DNA of 26,162 bases from Clostridia bacterium (GCA_017413675.1 JAFPSR010000003.1:1-26162); one strand, 5' to 3'. Counted from the stretch's first letter, positions 17,257 through 25,648 are shown. Numbers and translations are program-made. Notes: a model not told the origin generated them from the sequence alone.

Positions 17257-17285
17257 TTGAAAATCATATGCAGAGCCTTCATAAT
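17257..17285 (+). promoter_or_regulatory. Promoter of the GPH symporter / hydrolase operon
   Basis: TTGAAA (17257-17262), a 17-base spacer and CATAAT (17280-17285), each one base off consensus, lie about 40 bases before the start codon. Just upstream, TGCAT-AATA-ATGCA (17210-17223) is a small inverted repeat that may be an operator. The 17172-17325 region is otherwise AT-rich and holds no gene. Confidence 0.55.
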
Positions 17286-17325
17286 ATAAGTAAGTTTCTC
17301 ATTCTCATATCTGGAGGAAACTCAC

Positions 17326-18678
17326 ATGAAAAAACTGACACAAGGGAAGATCTGGTGCTTTGCCATCGGACAGTTTGGCTGGTCCATTCTTGCTGCCCTG
17401 ATCTCCAACTGGCTGGTCTATTACTATCAACCTGCACAGGAAGCAATCGACGCGGGACATAAACTGTTTATCCCGCAAGGCCTGGTTATCCTCGGGTTTG
17501 CAACCATTTTGGGAGCCATCACCGCATTCGGCCGTATCTTTGATGCCATCACCGATCCCTTGATCGCTTCCGCATCCGATCGGCACAAATCCAAAGCAGG
17601 CCGCCGCATTCCCTTCATGCGTGCTGCTTCCATTCCGTTCGCGGCAGCCACTATCTTTACATTTATCTCTCCCGTGAATCATGTTTCCTGGGTCAACGCT
17701 GTATTCCTTTTCCTAATGCTGACCACGTTCTATTTCTTCATGACCATGTACTGTACCCCCTATACCGCGCTGATTCCCGAACTGGGGAGCACACAGGATA
17801 CACGCATGAGCATTTCCACCACCATTTCCTTTACCTATATTGCCGGTATGGCTATCGCTTATGTGGCACCTGCAGTCTGGGGAATGCTGACTCCTGCATT
17901 CGGCCGTATGCACGCCATGCAGATTACTTTCGCAGGAATGGCCATTCTGGGCTTGGTTTGCCTGCTGGTCCCGGTCTTTACCATACGGGAACGGGATTAT
18001 ATAGATATTGTTCCTTCCCAAGGCACTGCATTCTCTTCCCTGCTGAAGACTTTCCGGAATAAGGAGTTCCGTCGTTTTGTCGCCTCGGATATCTCTTACT
18101 TCCTGGGAATTACAATGTTCCAGACCGCACTCCCCTATTTTGTTACCAGTCTTCTGAAACTGGATGAAGGAATGTCCACCGTATATTTTGTCCTGATGAC
18201 TGCGCTTTCCCTGCTGTTCTACATCCCGATCAATAAACTGACTCCCAAATGGGGAAAGAAAAAAGTGGTTATGCTGGCATTCAATATCTTCTTCCTTTGT
18301 TTCCTCTATACTGCTGCCATGGGCAATCCCCTCCACTTCTCCCCTGTTCTTCAGGGATATATCCTGTGTATTGCCGCTGCTCCTGCCATGGCTGCTTTCG
18401 GGATCCTGCCGCAGGCTGTTGTCGCAGATATCGCCGAATATGACGCGCTCGAAACCAAGGAAAACCGGGCCGGCATGTTCTATGCCGCCCGTACCTTTGC
18501 CTTTAAAATGGGACAGAGTGTTGCCATGCTTCTTTTCACTGCCATTGCCACGATTCGCACAGATACCGGCCTCGGCTACCGGATCGTTGCACTGGTTGCT
18601 GCCGCTGTCTGCCTCCTGGGCGGGCTTATCTTCAGCCTGTACAATGAAAAGAAAGTCTATGAGAAGATCAGCAAATGA
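17326..18678 (+). CDS. GPH (MelB-type) sugar:cation symporter, MFS superfamily
   Basis: A polytopic membrane protein of 450 residues with about 12 spans. GRIFDAITDPLIASASDR (residues 70-86) followed by GRRIPFM is the signature loop of the glycoside-pentoside-hexuronide:cation symporter family; the acidic residues correspond to the MelB cation and sugar site. Such carriers import glycosides, uronides or related sugars with Na+ or H+. GGAGG at 17313-17317 precedes ATG. The stop overlaps the start of the next gene (ATGA), so transporter and hydrolase are translationally coupled. It follows the Rossmann-glycosidase pair on the same strand but has its own promoter. The context suggests import of the compound the upstream enzymes act on; the substrate itself cannot be read from sequence. 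Confidence 0.92.
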   Translation: MKKLTQGKIWCFAIGQFGWSILAALISNWLVYYYQPAQEAIDAGHKLFIPQGLVILGFATILGAITAFGRIFDAITDPLIASASDRHKSKAGRRIPFMRAASIPFAAATIFTFISPVNHVSWVNAVFLFLMLTTFYFFMTMYCTPYTALIPELGSTQDTRMSISTTISFTYIAGMAIAYVAPAVWGMLTPAFGRMHAMQITFAGMAILGLVCLLVPVFTIRERDYIDIVPSQGTAFSSLLKTFRNKEFRRFVASDISYFLGITMFQTALPYFVTSLLKLDEGMSTVYFVLMTALSLLFYIPINKLTPKWGKKKVVMLAFNIFFLCFLYTAAMGNPLHFSPVLQGYILCIAAAPAMAAFGILPQAVVADIAEYDALETKENRAGMFYAARTFAFKMGQSVAMLLFTAIATIRTDTGLGYRIVALVAAAVCLLGGLIFSLYNEKKVYEKISK

Positions 18679-19637
18679 TAAATAACTATATTTATGAAAA
18701 AGATTATCCACGCCTTATGGCAGAACAAGTCATGCCATATCTGGAAAGTCACCGGCAGGATTTGACATTCTCCGGCTGGGATGGAAATCCCCTGCATTGT
18801 GCTGTATTTCATGCGGAAGAAGAGAAAGGCACCCTGGTTATCTGTCACGGCTTTACAGAGTCCTGCGAAAAATTCCATGAGCTGACCTATTATTTTCTGA
18901 CAGCCGGTTTAAACGTATTGATCCCGGAACACAGAGGCCACGGTCTTTCCTACCGCGCAGTTGAAGACCGGACACTAGTACACGTAAATCGTTTCGAAGA
19001 ATATGTGGATGATTTTGCACTGCTGATGGACAACATCGTGCTTCCGGAATATAAACACCCACATTATCTGTTTGCCCATTCTATGGGTGGTGCCATCGGG
19101 GCAATGTACATGGAACGGTATCCCGCCGTATTCGAGAAAGCCGTCCTTTCCTCCCCCATGATCGCTCCATCTACTGGCAGTACTCCTTATGGGATTGCAA
19201 AAGGTATATTCGGCACCCTGTGTTTCCTGGGCAGCGGGAAAAAACGCTCTATCGTTTCCAAGGAATATCCGGGATACGAACGCTTTGAAGACGCAAGCCG
19301 TACCTCCCGCGTCCGTTTCGATGAATATGAGACTCTCCGGGAAGTTACTCCCACCATCCAGACATATTCTCCTTCCTGCCGCTGGGTTTGGGAAGCAGCA
19401 AAAGTCAAAAACAAAATCCTTCGTAAAGGAGAACCGGAGAAAATCAAGACGGAAATCCTGCTGTATAATGCTGACGGAGATACATTGGTTCTGCCGGAAC
19501 CTCAGCAGGCATTCATCCACCGGGTGGAAAACGGGCATTTTTGTGTTGCCGAACATGCCAAGCACGAAATATACGGCAGTGAAGATTCCACATTGAAGCC
19601 CTATTTGGAATCCATTTTTACATTTTTCCAGATCTGA
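18675..19637 (+). CDS. Alpha/beta hydrolase, monoacylglycerol lipase / lysophospholipase-like
   Basis: A 320-residue cytoplasmic serine hydrolase. CHGFTES (58-63) gives the oxyanion region and EHRGHGLS the following strand-loop. AHSMGG contains the nucleophile Ser136, ADGDTLV holds the acid (Asp267 or Asp269), and AKHEIYGSED holds the catalytic His297. The fold and motif spacing match monoacylglycerol lipase/lysophospholipase-type esterases. It overlaps the symporter by 4 bases (ATGA) and has only a weak ribosome site, so translation probably depends on the upstream gene. With a glycoside-type symporter beside it, removal of an acyl or aryl ester from an imported conjugate is plausible, but this is inferred from context. 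Confidence 0.9.
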   Translation: MINNYIYEKDYPRLMAEQVMPYLESHRQDLTFSGWDGNPLHCAVFHAEEEKGTLVICHGFTESCEKFHELTYYFLTAGLNVLIPEHRGHGLSYRAVEDRTLVHVNRFEEYVDDFALLMDNIVLPEYKHPHYLFAHSMGGAIGAMYMERYPAVFEKAVLSSPMIAPSTGSTPYGIAKGIFGTLCFLGSGKKRSIVSKEYPGYERFEDASRTSRVRFDEYETLREVTPTIQTYSPSCRWVWEAAKVKNKILRKGEPEKIKTEILLYNADGDTLVLPEPQQAFIHRVENGHFCVAEHAKHEIYGSEDSTLKPYLESIFTFFQI

Positions 19638-19672
19638 GTTTCCCGGATAGACCCAGCCTGGACCATACAGAA

Positions 19673-19702
19673 AAATGCCCTGGTGTAACCACCAGGGCAT
19701 TT
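19673..19702. terminator. Shared terminator between convergent operons
   Basis: AAATGCCCTGGTG (19673-19685) pairs perfectly with CACCAGGGCATTT (19690-19702) across a 4-base loop. On the minus strand it is followed by a U-run (19671-19675), so it is strongest for the acyl-CoA ligase operon. It can also stop transcription from the hydrolase side. Confidence 0.8.
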
Positions 19703-19714
19703 CCATTGCGTTTT

Positions 19715-22201
19715 CTAGGATTTACGGAGCTTCAGACGTTCTACAGCTTCATCCCGCATTTTGTATTTCAGGATTTTTCCCGCTGCGTTCATCGGGAATT
19801 CCTCGACGAACTCGATATAACGGGGGACTTTATGCCGTGCAATAGACGCAACGATGTATTTGCGCATTTCTTCTTCCGAAACCGACTCTCCGGGTCTCAG
19901 AATAATGCATGCCATAGCTTCTTCCCCATATCGTTCATCCGGAACGCCGATCACCTGAACATCCTGTACTTTCGGATGCGTCAGGATGAATTCCTCTATT
20001 TCCTTCGGATAGATGTTTTCACCGCCGCGGATAATCATATCCTTGATTCTTCCCGTTACACGATAGTTGCCGCGCTCATCCCTGCATACCAGATCTCCGG
20101 AATGCAGCCATCCGTCAGCATCAATCGTTTCCCGGGTTGCTTCCGGCATCTTGTAATAGCCTTTCATCTGGTTATATCCGCGGGAACAGAACTCCCCATT
20201 GACACCGACCGGGACCTCTTCCCCAGTTTCAGGATCGACAACCTTGCATTCCACATGCGGGAAATCATACCCTACCGTTTCCGTGCGAACATCCAGCGGG
20301 TCTGTCCACGCAGACATCGTACTTCCGGGAGCAGTCTCTGTCTGGCCGTACACACTCACAATCCCGATCATGTGCATTTCGTCTTCCCTGGCGGCACGAC
20401 GCATCAGTTCCGGCGGGCAGCCCGAACCGGCCATAATACCGGTACGCATGTGGGAAAAATCCGTTTTCCGGTAATCCTCGTGATTGAACATTGCAATAAA
20501 CATCGTAGGAACACCGTTGAAACAGGTAATCTTTTCCTGATTTATACAGGCAAGAGACGATTTGGCAGAGAAATAAGGCATCGGGCACATTGTCGCTCCA
20601 TGCGTCATGGAGGCGGTCATGCTTAGGGTCATCCCGAAGCAGTGGAACATCGGCACTTGGATCATCATTCGGTCTGCTGTAGAAAGCCCCATGCGGTCTC
20701 CGATACATTTCCCGTTATTGACGACATTATAATGCGTCAGCATGACCCCTTTGGGGAACCCGGTTGTCCCAGACGTATACTGCATGTCACAGACATCATC
20801 CGGTTTGACCTGGGCAGCCAAGCGGGCCGTCTCTTCCGGGGGTACCATGGATGCACGCTCCATCGCTTCCGCAAATGTAAGGCATCCCGGCTGCCGGAAG
20901 TCAACAGTAATAACATTTCGGAGGAACGGAAGCCTGCGGCAATGCAGCGGTTCACCTGGTTTTGAAGTTGCAATTTCCGGACACAGTTCATTGATGATAG
21001 CCTGATAGTTGGAATCCAGCGCGCTCTGGATCATAACCAGCGTATGCGTATCACTTTGATGCAGCAGATATTCAGCCTCATGGATCTTATAGGCGGTATT
21101 CATGGTAACCAGTACAGCCCCGATTCTGCAACAAGCCCAGAACGTAATGTACCACGCCGGGACATTCGTACACCAAACCGTAACTTTAGCTCCCGGTTTC
21201 ACTCCCAGACTGACCAATGCCCTGGCAAAACGATCCACATCCTCCCGGAATTCCGAATAGGTACGAGTGTAATCCAGTGTAGTATATTTAAAGCAGTACT
21301 GATCCGGGAATTCTTCCGCAACACGATCCAGCATCTGAGAAAAAGTCATATTAATCAGTTCATCTTTTTTCCAGATATACTGACCTGATCCATCATGGTT
21401 ATAGTACAAGGCCGGTTTCTTGCCCCGTGTGTCTTCGAAGCGATGCATATAGTTGACGAAATGCGGAAAGATTACTTCCCACTGAGTCAGATCTTCCATC
21501 CACTCCGGTTTCCACTCCAGAGAAATGAACCCATCATAATCTATGGAGTTCAGAGCCCGCATGACATCCTGTACCGGGAAAGTTCCTTCCCCGATAAGCT
21601 CGTACTCGCCTTCATCATTGCTGTCACGCAAATGCACATGTTTGACATAGGCTCCCAGATTTGTGATGGAATCAGCCGTACTTTCTTTCGCATCACGATA
21701 GGTATGATGAACATCCCATAAAACCCCGAGTTCATCACAAGCAAAATGATCCAGCAATTTGCGCAGACGCTGGGTATCCGAGAAAACCCCACTGGTTTTC
21801 ACCAGTAAGCGAACTTCATTCTCTTCTGCTACGGGAAGAAGCAATTCCAGACTCTCTTTAATACGGTCCCTGTCATCACTGGCTGCAAATGCTCCTACAT
21901 AAGGAACATGCATATCTCCCGCCAAACGGATCAACGCTGTAAGTGTTTCAATTATATCTTCGCTGCGATTTGAAAGATCACAGGAACTGTCAAAGCACGG
22001 AATCGAAAGGCCCTTTTCGCGTAATCCACGCACAGTGGCCGCCGTGCTATACCGATGAAAAGGTCCACCGCGCCCCATCAATTCCGGTTTCTTGAATACG
22101 TTATATACTTCAATGCCGGAAAACTCCATTTCCTGGGCGGCATCGATGCTTTCATCCCAACCCAATGATTCCCATCCGCGGGTGGAAAAGGAAAGTTTCA
22201 T
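19715..22201 (-). CDS. Sugar-isomerase-like TIM barrel fused to acyl-CoA ligase (AMP-binding)
   Basis: One frame encodes 828 residues. Residues 1 to about 255 form a xylose-isomerase-like (IolE/sugar phosphate isomerase) TIM barrel: LWDVHHTYRD (Asp163, His166), VKHVHLRDS (His190) and FISLEWKPEW (Glu229). The first metal-ligand position, normally Glu in LxxE, appears to be Lys135 (LLVKTSG). From about 285 comes a complete acyl-adenylate/CoA ligase of the medium/long-chain FadD-like type: YTSGTTGFPKG (475-485), YGQTE, GWLHSGDL, RIKDMIIRGGENIYPKEIE, and catalytic Lys809 in NAAGKILK. The open frame extends to 22225, but GAGGAGGGGG precedes ATG 22201, one base after the stop of the LeuA-like gene. 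It is thus the second gene of the T-box-controlled operon. It should activate a carboxylic acid to its CoA ester; the barrel's job is unknown. Confidence 0.9.
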   Translation of the reverse strand: MKLSFSTRGWESLGWDESIDAAQEMEFSGIEVYNVFKKPELMGRGGPFHRYSTAATVRGLREKGLSIPCFDSSCDLSNRSEDIIETLTALIRLAGDMHVPYVGAFAASDDRDRIKESLELLLPVAEENEVRLLVKTSGVFSDTQRLRKLLDHFACDELGVLWDVHHTYRDAKESTADSITNLGAYVKHVHLRDSNDEGEYELIGEGTFPVQDVMRALNSIDYDGFISLEWKPEWMEDLTQWEVIFPHFVNYMHRFEDTRGKKPALYYNHDGSGQYIWKKDELINMTFSQMLDRVAEEFPDQYCFKYTTLDYTRTYSEFREDVDRFARALVSLGVKPGAKVTVWCTNVPAWYITFWACCRIGAVLVTMNTAYKIHEAEYLLHQSDTHTLVMIQSALDSNYQAIINELCPEIATSKPGEPLHCRRLPFLRNVITVDFRQPGCLTFAEAMERASMVPPEETARLAAQVKPDDVCDMQYTSGTTGFPKGVMLTHYNVVNNGKCIGDRMGLSTADRMMIQVPMFHCFGMTLSMTASMTHGATMCPMPYFSAKSSLACINQEKITCFNGVPTMFIAMFNHEDYRKTDFSHMRTGIMAGSGCPPELMRRAAREDEMHMIGIVSVYGQTETAPGSTMSAWTDPLDVRTETVGYDFPHVECKVVDPETGEEVPVGVNGEFCSRGYNQMKGYYKMPEATRETIDADGWLHSGDLVCRDERGNYRVTGRIKDMIIRGGENIYPKEIEEFILTHPKVQDVQVIGVPDERYGEEAMACIILRPGESVSEEEMRKYIVASIARHKVPRYIEFVEEFPMNAAGKILKYKMRDEAVERLKLRKS

Positions 22202-22202
22202 T

Positions 22203-23612
22203 CTATTCCCCCTCCTCATACACAATCTTGTTTACAGCACTGACATATGCTTCGATGGCAGCACCGATAATATCCGTTGAAATCCCGCGTCCGGCATATA
22301 CCTTACCACCGGAACGCAGTCGGATTACCGTCTCACCCATAGCTTCACGGCCTTCCGTTACCGCCTGGATCTGGAAGTCATCCAATTCATAATGGGTGCC
22401 GACAATCTGTTCAATCGCCAGGAAACTAGCGTCGATCGGTCCGTCTCCCACAGCCAGTCCATCAAGAAGCTGTTCTCCTTTTCTCATACGGATATGGCTG
22501 GTTGCTGTAATTGTATTACCTGAATTAATGATGTAATCTTCCACCCGATAAGTAGGCGGCACCTGTAAAGCAGAGCTGGCTACAATTGCATCCAGTTCTT
22601 TAGCATTAACCGTTTTCATGGATGCAATGCGGGTAAATGCTTCATATACCTTGGATGCGTCTTCCTCACTGATCTCATAGCCCAGTTTTTCTGCAGCCTT
22701 CACAACTGCACTGATATCATCATGGATCGTAAGTTCCACCTCATCCTTTTCATCCCTGACCCCATTATCAAACGGACTGAGTTTGCTGCGATGAGTTTCA
22801 TACATCCGCCGGATCTGTGTGGCCGTACGATGGAGTTCTGTTGTACGAGCCCGGCAGCCAACTCCATATTCACTGCCTTTCACAGCCAGAATGTGTATCA
22901 GTTTTTCCAGTGACGCTGTATAATCCCCCCCGGAAGAAACCTTAACTTCTCCCGCTCCTGCCAATACCGCATCCATAGCAACCGCATCGGCAATGTACAG
23001 TTCATTCGAACACAATACGCCCAATCGCACCTGCTCCGGCAGATAGTCACGGATGATTTTGATGGATTTATGAAATTCCTCGGGCAGCATTATCCCGGCA
23101 GTATCGCAAACCGTAACCACAGTCGCTCCGGCATCTACAGCCGCAAGTAAAATCTCACGCAGATATTCCGGATCACTGCGTCCTGCATCTTCCGCAACAA
23201 ACTCTATCTCCGCTGTGTGCGTTTTGGCTGCAGCAATCATCTCGACCACTTTTTGCAGCATTGCTGCCGGTTTCAGATGGCAGAGGTATTCCATCTGTAC
23301 CGTACTGACCGGAGCTACGATCTGCAGACGCGGACGGACAGCTTCCTTCAGCGCGCTCCAGGTAATATCTAATGTATCTGCCTCTGTCAATGACAGCGGA
23401 ACAGCAACCGTACTTTCCTTGACTGTACCGGCTATGGATTTAATCAACAGACTATCCGTCCTTTTGTTCTGGATCGGAGCTGTCTCTATTACATCGACAT
23501 GCAGTCTATCCAGCATCTTAGCCAGCTCTATTTTTTCGCGGAAAGAAAGAGTGAATCCACCTTCCGCTGCCGGCTGTTTCATCGTTACATCACTGATCCA
23601 GATGTTTTGCAT
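22203..23612 (-). CDS. Degenerate 2-isopropylmalate synthase-like protein (HMGL-like + LeuA dimer domain)
   Basis: The 469-residue protein keeps the overall LeuA plan: an HMGL-like TIM barrel (EFVAEDAGRSDPEYL, CDTAGIMLPEEF) and a complete C-terminal regulatory domain (LAVGDGPIDASF, GRGISTDIIGAAIEAY). The catalytic signatures are changed. The N-terminal DTTLRDGEQ pattern is DVTMKQPAA (Asp8 kept, Arg to Lys12, Asp to Gln13). The metal-binding His-x-His is LCS at 200-202. GIGERAGN has become SSGGDYTA. Normal condensation of acetyl-CoA with ketoisovalerate is therefore doubtful. The longest frame begins at a GTG (23633), but AAAGGAG lies before ATG 23612, which is chosen. It sits directly after a T-box leader and one base before the ligase fusion gene. 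It could be a leucine sensor/regulatory subunit or an enzyme with new chemistry. Confidence 0.88.
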   Translation of the reverse strand: MQNIWISDVTMKQPAAEGGFTLSFREKIELAKMLDRLHVDVIETAPIQNKRTDSLLIKSIAGTVKESTVAVPLSLTEADTLDITWSALKEAVRPRLQIVAPVSTVQMEYLCHLKPAAMLQKVVEMIAAAKTHTAEIEFVAEDAGRSDPEYLREILLAAVDAGATVVTVCDTAGIMLPEEFHKSIKIIRDYLPEQVRLGVLCSNELYIADAVAMDAVLAGAGEVKVSSGGDYTASLEKLIHILAVKGSEYGVGCRARTTELHRTATQIRRMYETHRSKLSPFDNGVRDEKDEVELTIHDDISAVVKAAEKLGYEISEEDASKVYEAFTRIASMKTVNAKELDAIVASSALQVPPTYRVEDYIINSGNTITATSHIRMRKGEQLLDGLAVGDGPIDASFLAIEQIVGTHYELDDFQIQAVTEGREAMGETVIRLRSGGKVYAGRGISTDIIGAAIEAYVSAVNKIVYEEGE

Positions 23613-23636
23613 TTTTGTAGCTCCTTTATACACACC

Positions 23637-23902
23637 AAATAAGAAGTCCCTGAGATCCTTACAGATCTCAGGGACGAATATACATCCGTGGTACCACCCT
23701 AGTTACCGCACAGTGCGGTCTCTCTTCTTCAGGATTCTTTCAAATCCTTAGCCATGATAACGGGGCTGCCGTCATTTCTTACTAAGATTCAGAAATGCTG
23801 CTCTGGACTGAGACTGATTTGTGTTCTTCTCGCTGACTTACACCTACCGTCAGCTCTCTGTGCTTTCGGAAACACATCATAATTCCCTCATCGCATTTAC
23901 GT
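23637..23902 (-). promoter_or_regulatory. T-box riboswitch leader, specifier probably CUC (Leu)
   Basis: On the minus strand the leader carries the T-box sequence AGGGTGGTACCACGG (plus 23686-23700). It is followed by a strong terminator and preceded by a Stem I with the usual AGAGAGC...GGTAGGTG...GTCAGC distal arm (about 23830-23862). In my hand folding, TGATGTGTT pairs with AACACAAATCA. That places CUC followed by A (plus 23810-23812) in the 3' side of the specifier loop, a leucine codon, which agrees with the LeuA-like gene downstream. Uncharged tRNA-Leu would stabilise the antiterminator and switch on the operon. The T-box itself is certain; the specifier assignment is by eye. Confidence 0.9.
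23646..23675 (-). terminator. T-box-controlled terminator
   Basis: Perfect 12-bp stem (23646-23657 with 23664-23675), 6-base loop, and a U-rich tail TTCTTATTT on the minus strand. It competes with the antiterminator that includes the T-box sequence. Confidence 0.88.
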
Positions 23903-23957
23903 TTATAAACAGTATCATATACATTTTCGAATGTCAAGCAAATTTATGTGAATTCAC
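23901..23957. repeat. Cluster of palindromes around the T-box operon promoter
   Basis: GTTTATAAAC (23901-23910) is a perfect 10-bp palindrome at the predicted start site. ACATT-TTCG-AATGT (23921-23934) is an inverted repeat across the spacer and -35. GTGAATTCAC (23948-23957) is a perfect palindrome 10 bases upstream of the -35. The three differ in sequence, so they may bind different proteins or be chance in AT-rich DNA. The rest of 23958-24015 is AT-rich with nothing recognisable. Confidence 0.4.
23909..23937 (-). promoter_or_regulatory. Sigma-A promoter of the T-box operon
   Basis: On the minus strand there is a perfect TTGACA (plus 23932-23937), a 17-base spacer, and TACTGT (plus 23909-23914) with TGA before it (extended -10). 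Upstream DNA is AT-rich. Confidence 0.75.
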
Positions 23958-24015
23958 TTTACCCCATACATCGAATATATATAATACTATTCTCTCTATT
24001 CCAATCATTACAGCT

Positions 24016-24558
24016 TCATCGAATCCATTTATCGGATAGTGTTAAAGCAGGATATCCCCAATCTTCTCCCACTCCGGATATAACCAGGTCAAATCCGTTT
24101 TTCCTCAAAACTTTCGCTGATGCAACATTCTCCACCATTGTACTTGCTGTGATGATTTGTATGTCTGTCTGTCCATACAGATAATCAACAAGCAAACCAA
24201 CCGTTTCTGTTGCAATTCCCTGGCCCCACCACTCCTTAAGCAGTCTGTACCCCAGACTGATCTTCAGTATTTCCGATCGGTACCCATAGAATTCTGCTAT
24301 GCCACAGAATTCCATGTTTTTCTTCCAATAGATGCCTAAATGCAGAGATTCCTTTTCTAGAAAGAGTTTATCATACATTCCGTAGATGACGGTATGGATA
24401 TCCCGGATAGACTGTTCATACAGAAATGTCGGCAGGTAACGGTATACTTCGCTACTGTTTCGGAGTCTGTCCACGGCATCCGCATCTGTTTCTTCGATTC
24501 GTTTCACAAGAATCCGATCCCCTTCCAAACAAGGAATCCTGTCAAACGGCTTATGCAT
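24016..24558 (-). CDS. GNAT family N-acetyltransferase (RimJ/RimL-like)
   Basis: A 180-residue acetyltransferase. The acetyl-CoA pyrophosphate loop is EWWGQGIATE, followed by helix TVGLLVDYLY, then NVASAKVLRKNGFD, the usual closing motif. The N-terminal LEGDRILVKRIEETDADAV and the length match the RimJ/RimL-type branch, which acetylates protein N-termini or small amines; the actual acceptor is unknown. AGGAGGGGAGG precedes the ATG. It lies 41 bases downstream of the metallophosphoesterase on the same strand with no clear terminator between them, so the two may be co-transcribed. Base composition is visibly more AT-rich than the left half of the window. Confidence 0.9.
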   Translation of the reverse strand: MHKPFDRIPCLEGDRILVKRIEETDADAVDRLRNSSEVYRYLPTFLYEQSIRDIHTVIYGMYDKLFLEKESLHLGIYWKKNMEFCGIAEFYGYRSEILKISLGYRLLKEWWGQGIATETVGLLVDYLYGQTDIQIITASTMVENVASAKVLRKNGFDLVISGVGEDWGYPALTLSDKWIR

Positions 24559-24599
24559 GAAATCATCCTCCCCTCCTAAAACCCAGCCAGATCAGGTCT

Positions 24600-25430
24600 C
24601 TACTCAAACCGAATGTGACGGAGTGTCCCCAGCCCGGTTACCAACTGCGGAATTCCTTCTGCGACTTCACTTTCAAAATTGAAATGAAGATGTCCAGTCA
24701 GAATTGCTTTCACGGCGGGACTGTTCTTAATCATTTTCATGGTTTCCAGAGTCAGGTCGTCCGGACACTGCTGCCGGAACCGATATTCACTGTAACCTTT
24801 CATTTTCTCCTCGGGAGTCCCGCAAAGATATGCACACGTATTCTTCTTTACTTCCATGGATTCTCTGTATAGATGTTTCTCATACAAGGGAGTATGAAAC
24901 ATCAAAACGACCGGTTTCCCTTTCTCCAATACCTCTCTCAGCTTTCTAACATGTTGCTCATAAAAAAGATAATAGCTATTATCTATAGCAACAAACTGTA
25001 CATTTCCAAACTCCCTAACTGCAAATCCAATGTCATTCCCAAAGCAGTTCTGTACCTCTTTATAGCTTTGCATCTTATATGGAAGATCTTCAAATGCTTC
25101 CCCAACATATAAGGAGAATTCATGATTCCCAACCGCAAAAAACAAATCCGTTTCACTGGCAAAAGCTTTGGCCCGATCCAAATTAGCATGGGATACAAAA
25201 TCTATCAGGTCTCCAGTATGCATAATCGGAAGCCCTTTTTCCTTTGAATATGCTATGGTGAATGCCAAATTCTCCTCATTATCCAGAAATATCTGTTTTC
25301 GGTCCACAGCCAACTTCTGCTTTCGTCCATTATCCCTCTCATCAACATCTGTAATATGTGTATCGCTGACATGCAGCACTTCAAATGGTTGTGAAAGTCC
25401 AATATGAATAATATTATACAGAATCTGCAT
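24600..25430 (-). CDS. Metallophosphoesterase (calcineurin-like)
   Basis: A 276-residue member of the calcineurin-like phosphoesterase superfamily. The metal-binding motifs occur in order: VSDTHITD (DxH), HTGDLID (GD), GNHEFS (GNHE), MFHTPLY (H) and GHLHFNFE (GHLH). No signal peptide or membrane span is seen, so it is probably cytoplasmic. The substrate (phosphodiester or phosphomonoester) cannot be told. AGGAGGAAG stands before ATG. It begins about 180 bases downstream of the rRNA operon terminator on the same strand. Its own promoter is not clear in the AT-rich region 25431-25610. Confidence 0.9.
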   Translation of the reverse strand: MQILYNIIHIGLSQPFEVLHVSDTHITDVDERDNGRKQKLAVDRKQIFLDNEENLAFTIAYSKEKGLPIMHTGDLIDFVSHANLDRAKAFASETDLFFAVGNHEFSLYVGEAFEDLPYKMQSYKEVQNCFGNDIGFAVREFGNVQFVAIDNSYYLFYEQHVRKLREVLEKGKPVVLMFHTPLYEKHLYRESMEVKKNTCAYLCGTPEEKMKGYSEYRFRQQCPDDLTLETMKMIKNSPAVKAILTGHLHFNFESEVAEGIPQLVTGLGTLRHIRFE

Positions 25431-25610
25431 TTTATCTTCCTCCTGATGGTATTCCTCTGGAATAAAAAAGAAAATCTCGAAATTGATTTCCTTGTACGGT
25501 TCGTTTTCCCAAACAGTTTATCCCCATACTAACATTTCCTGCTGGAACAGCTTTTCTATTCTCTCTGCTGAGATGCAGTACATGTTCAAATCTACTATAG
25601 TATAAACATA

Positions 25611-25641
25611 AAAAAGACGGAAGCATAACTTCCGTCTTTTT
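25611..25641 (-). terminator. rRNA operon terminator
   Basis: AAAAAGACGGAAG (25611-25623) pairs perfectly with CTTCCGTCTTTTT (25629-25641) around a 5-base loop. On the minus strand it gives a U-run directly after the stem. It lies just downstream of the 5S gene. Confidence 0.9.
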
Positions 25642-25648
25642 GTTGGAA

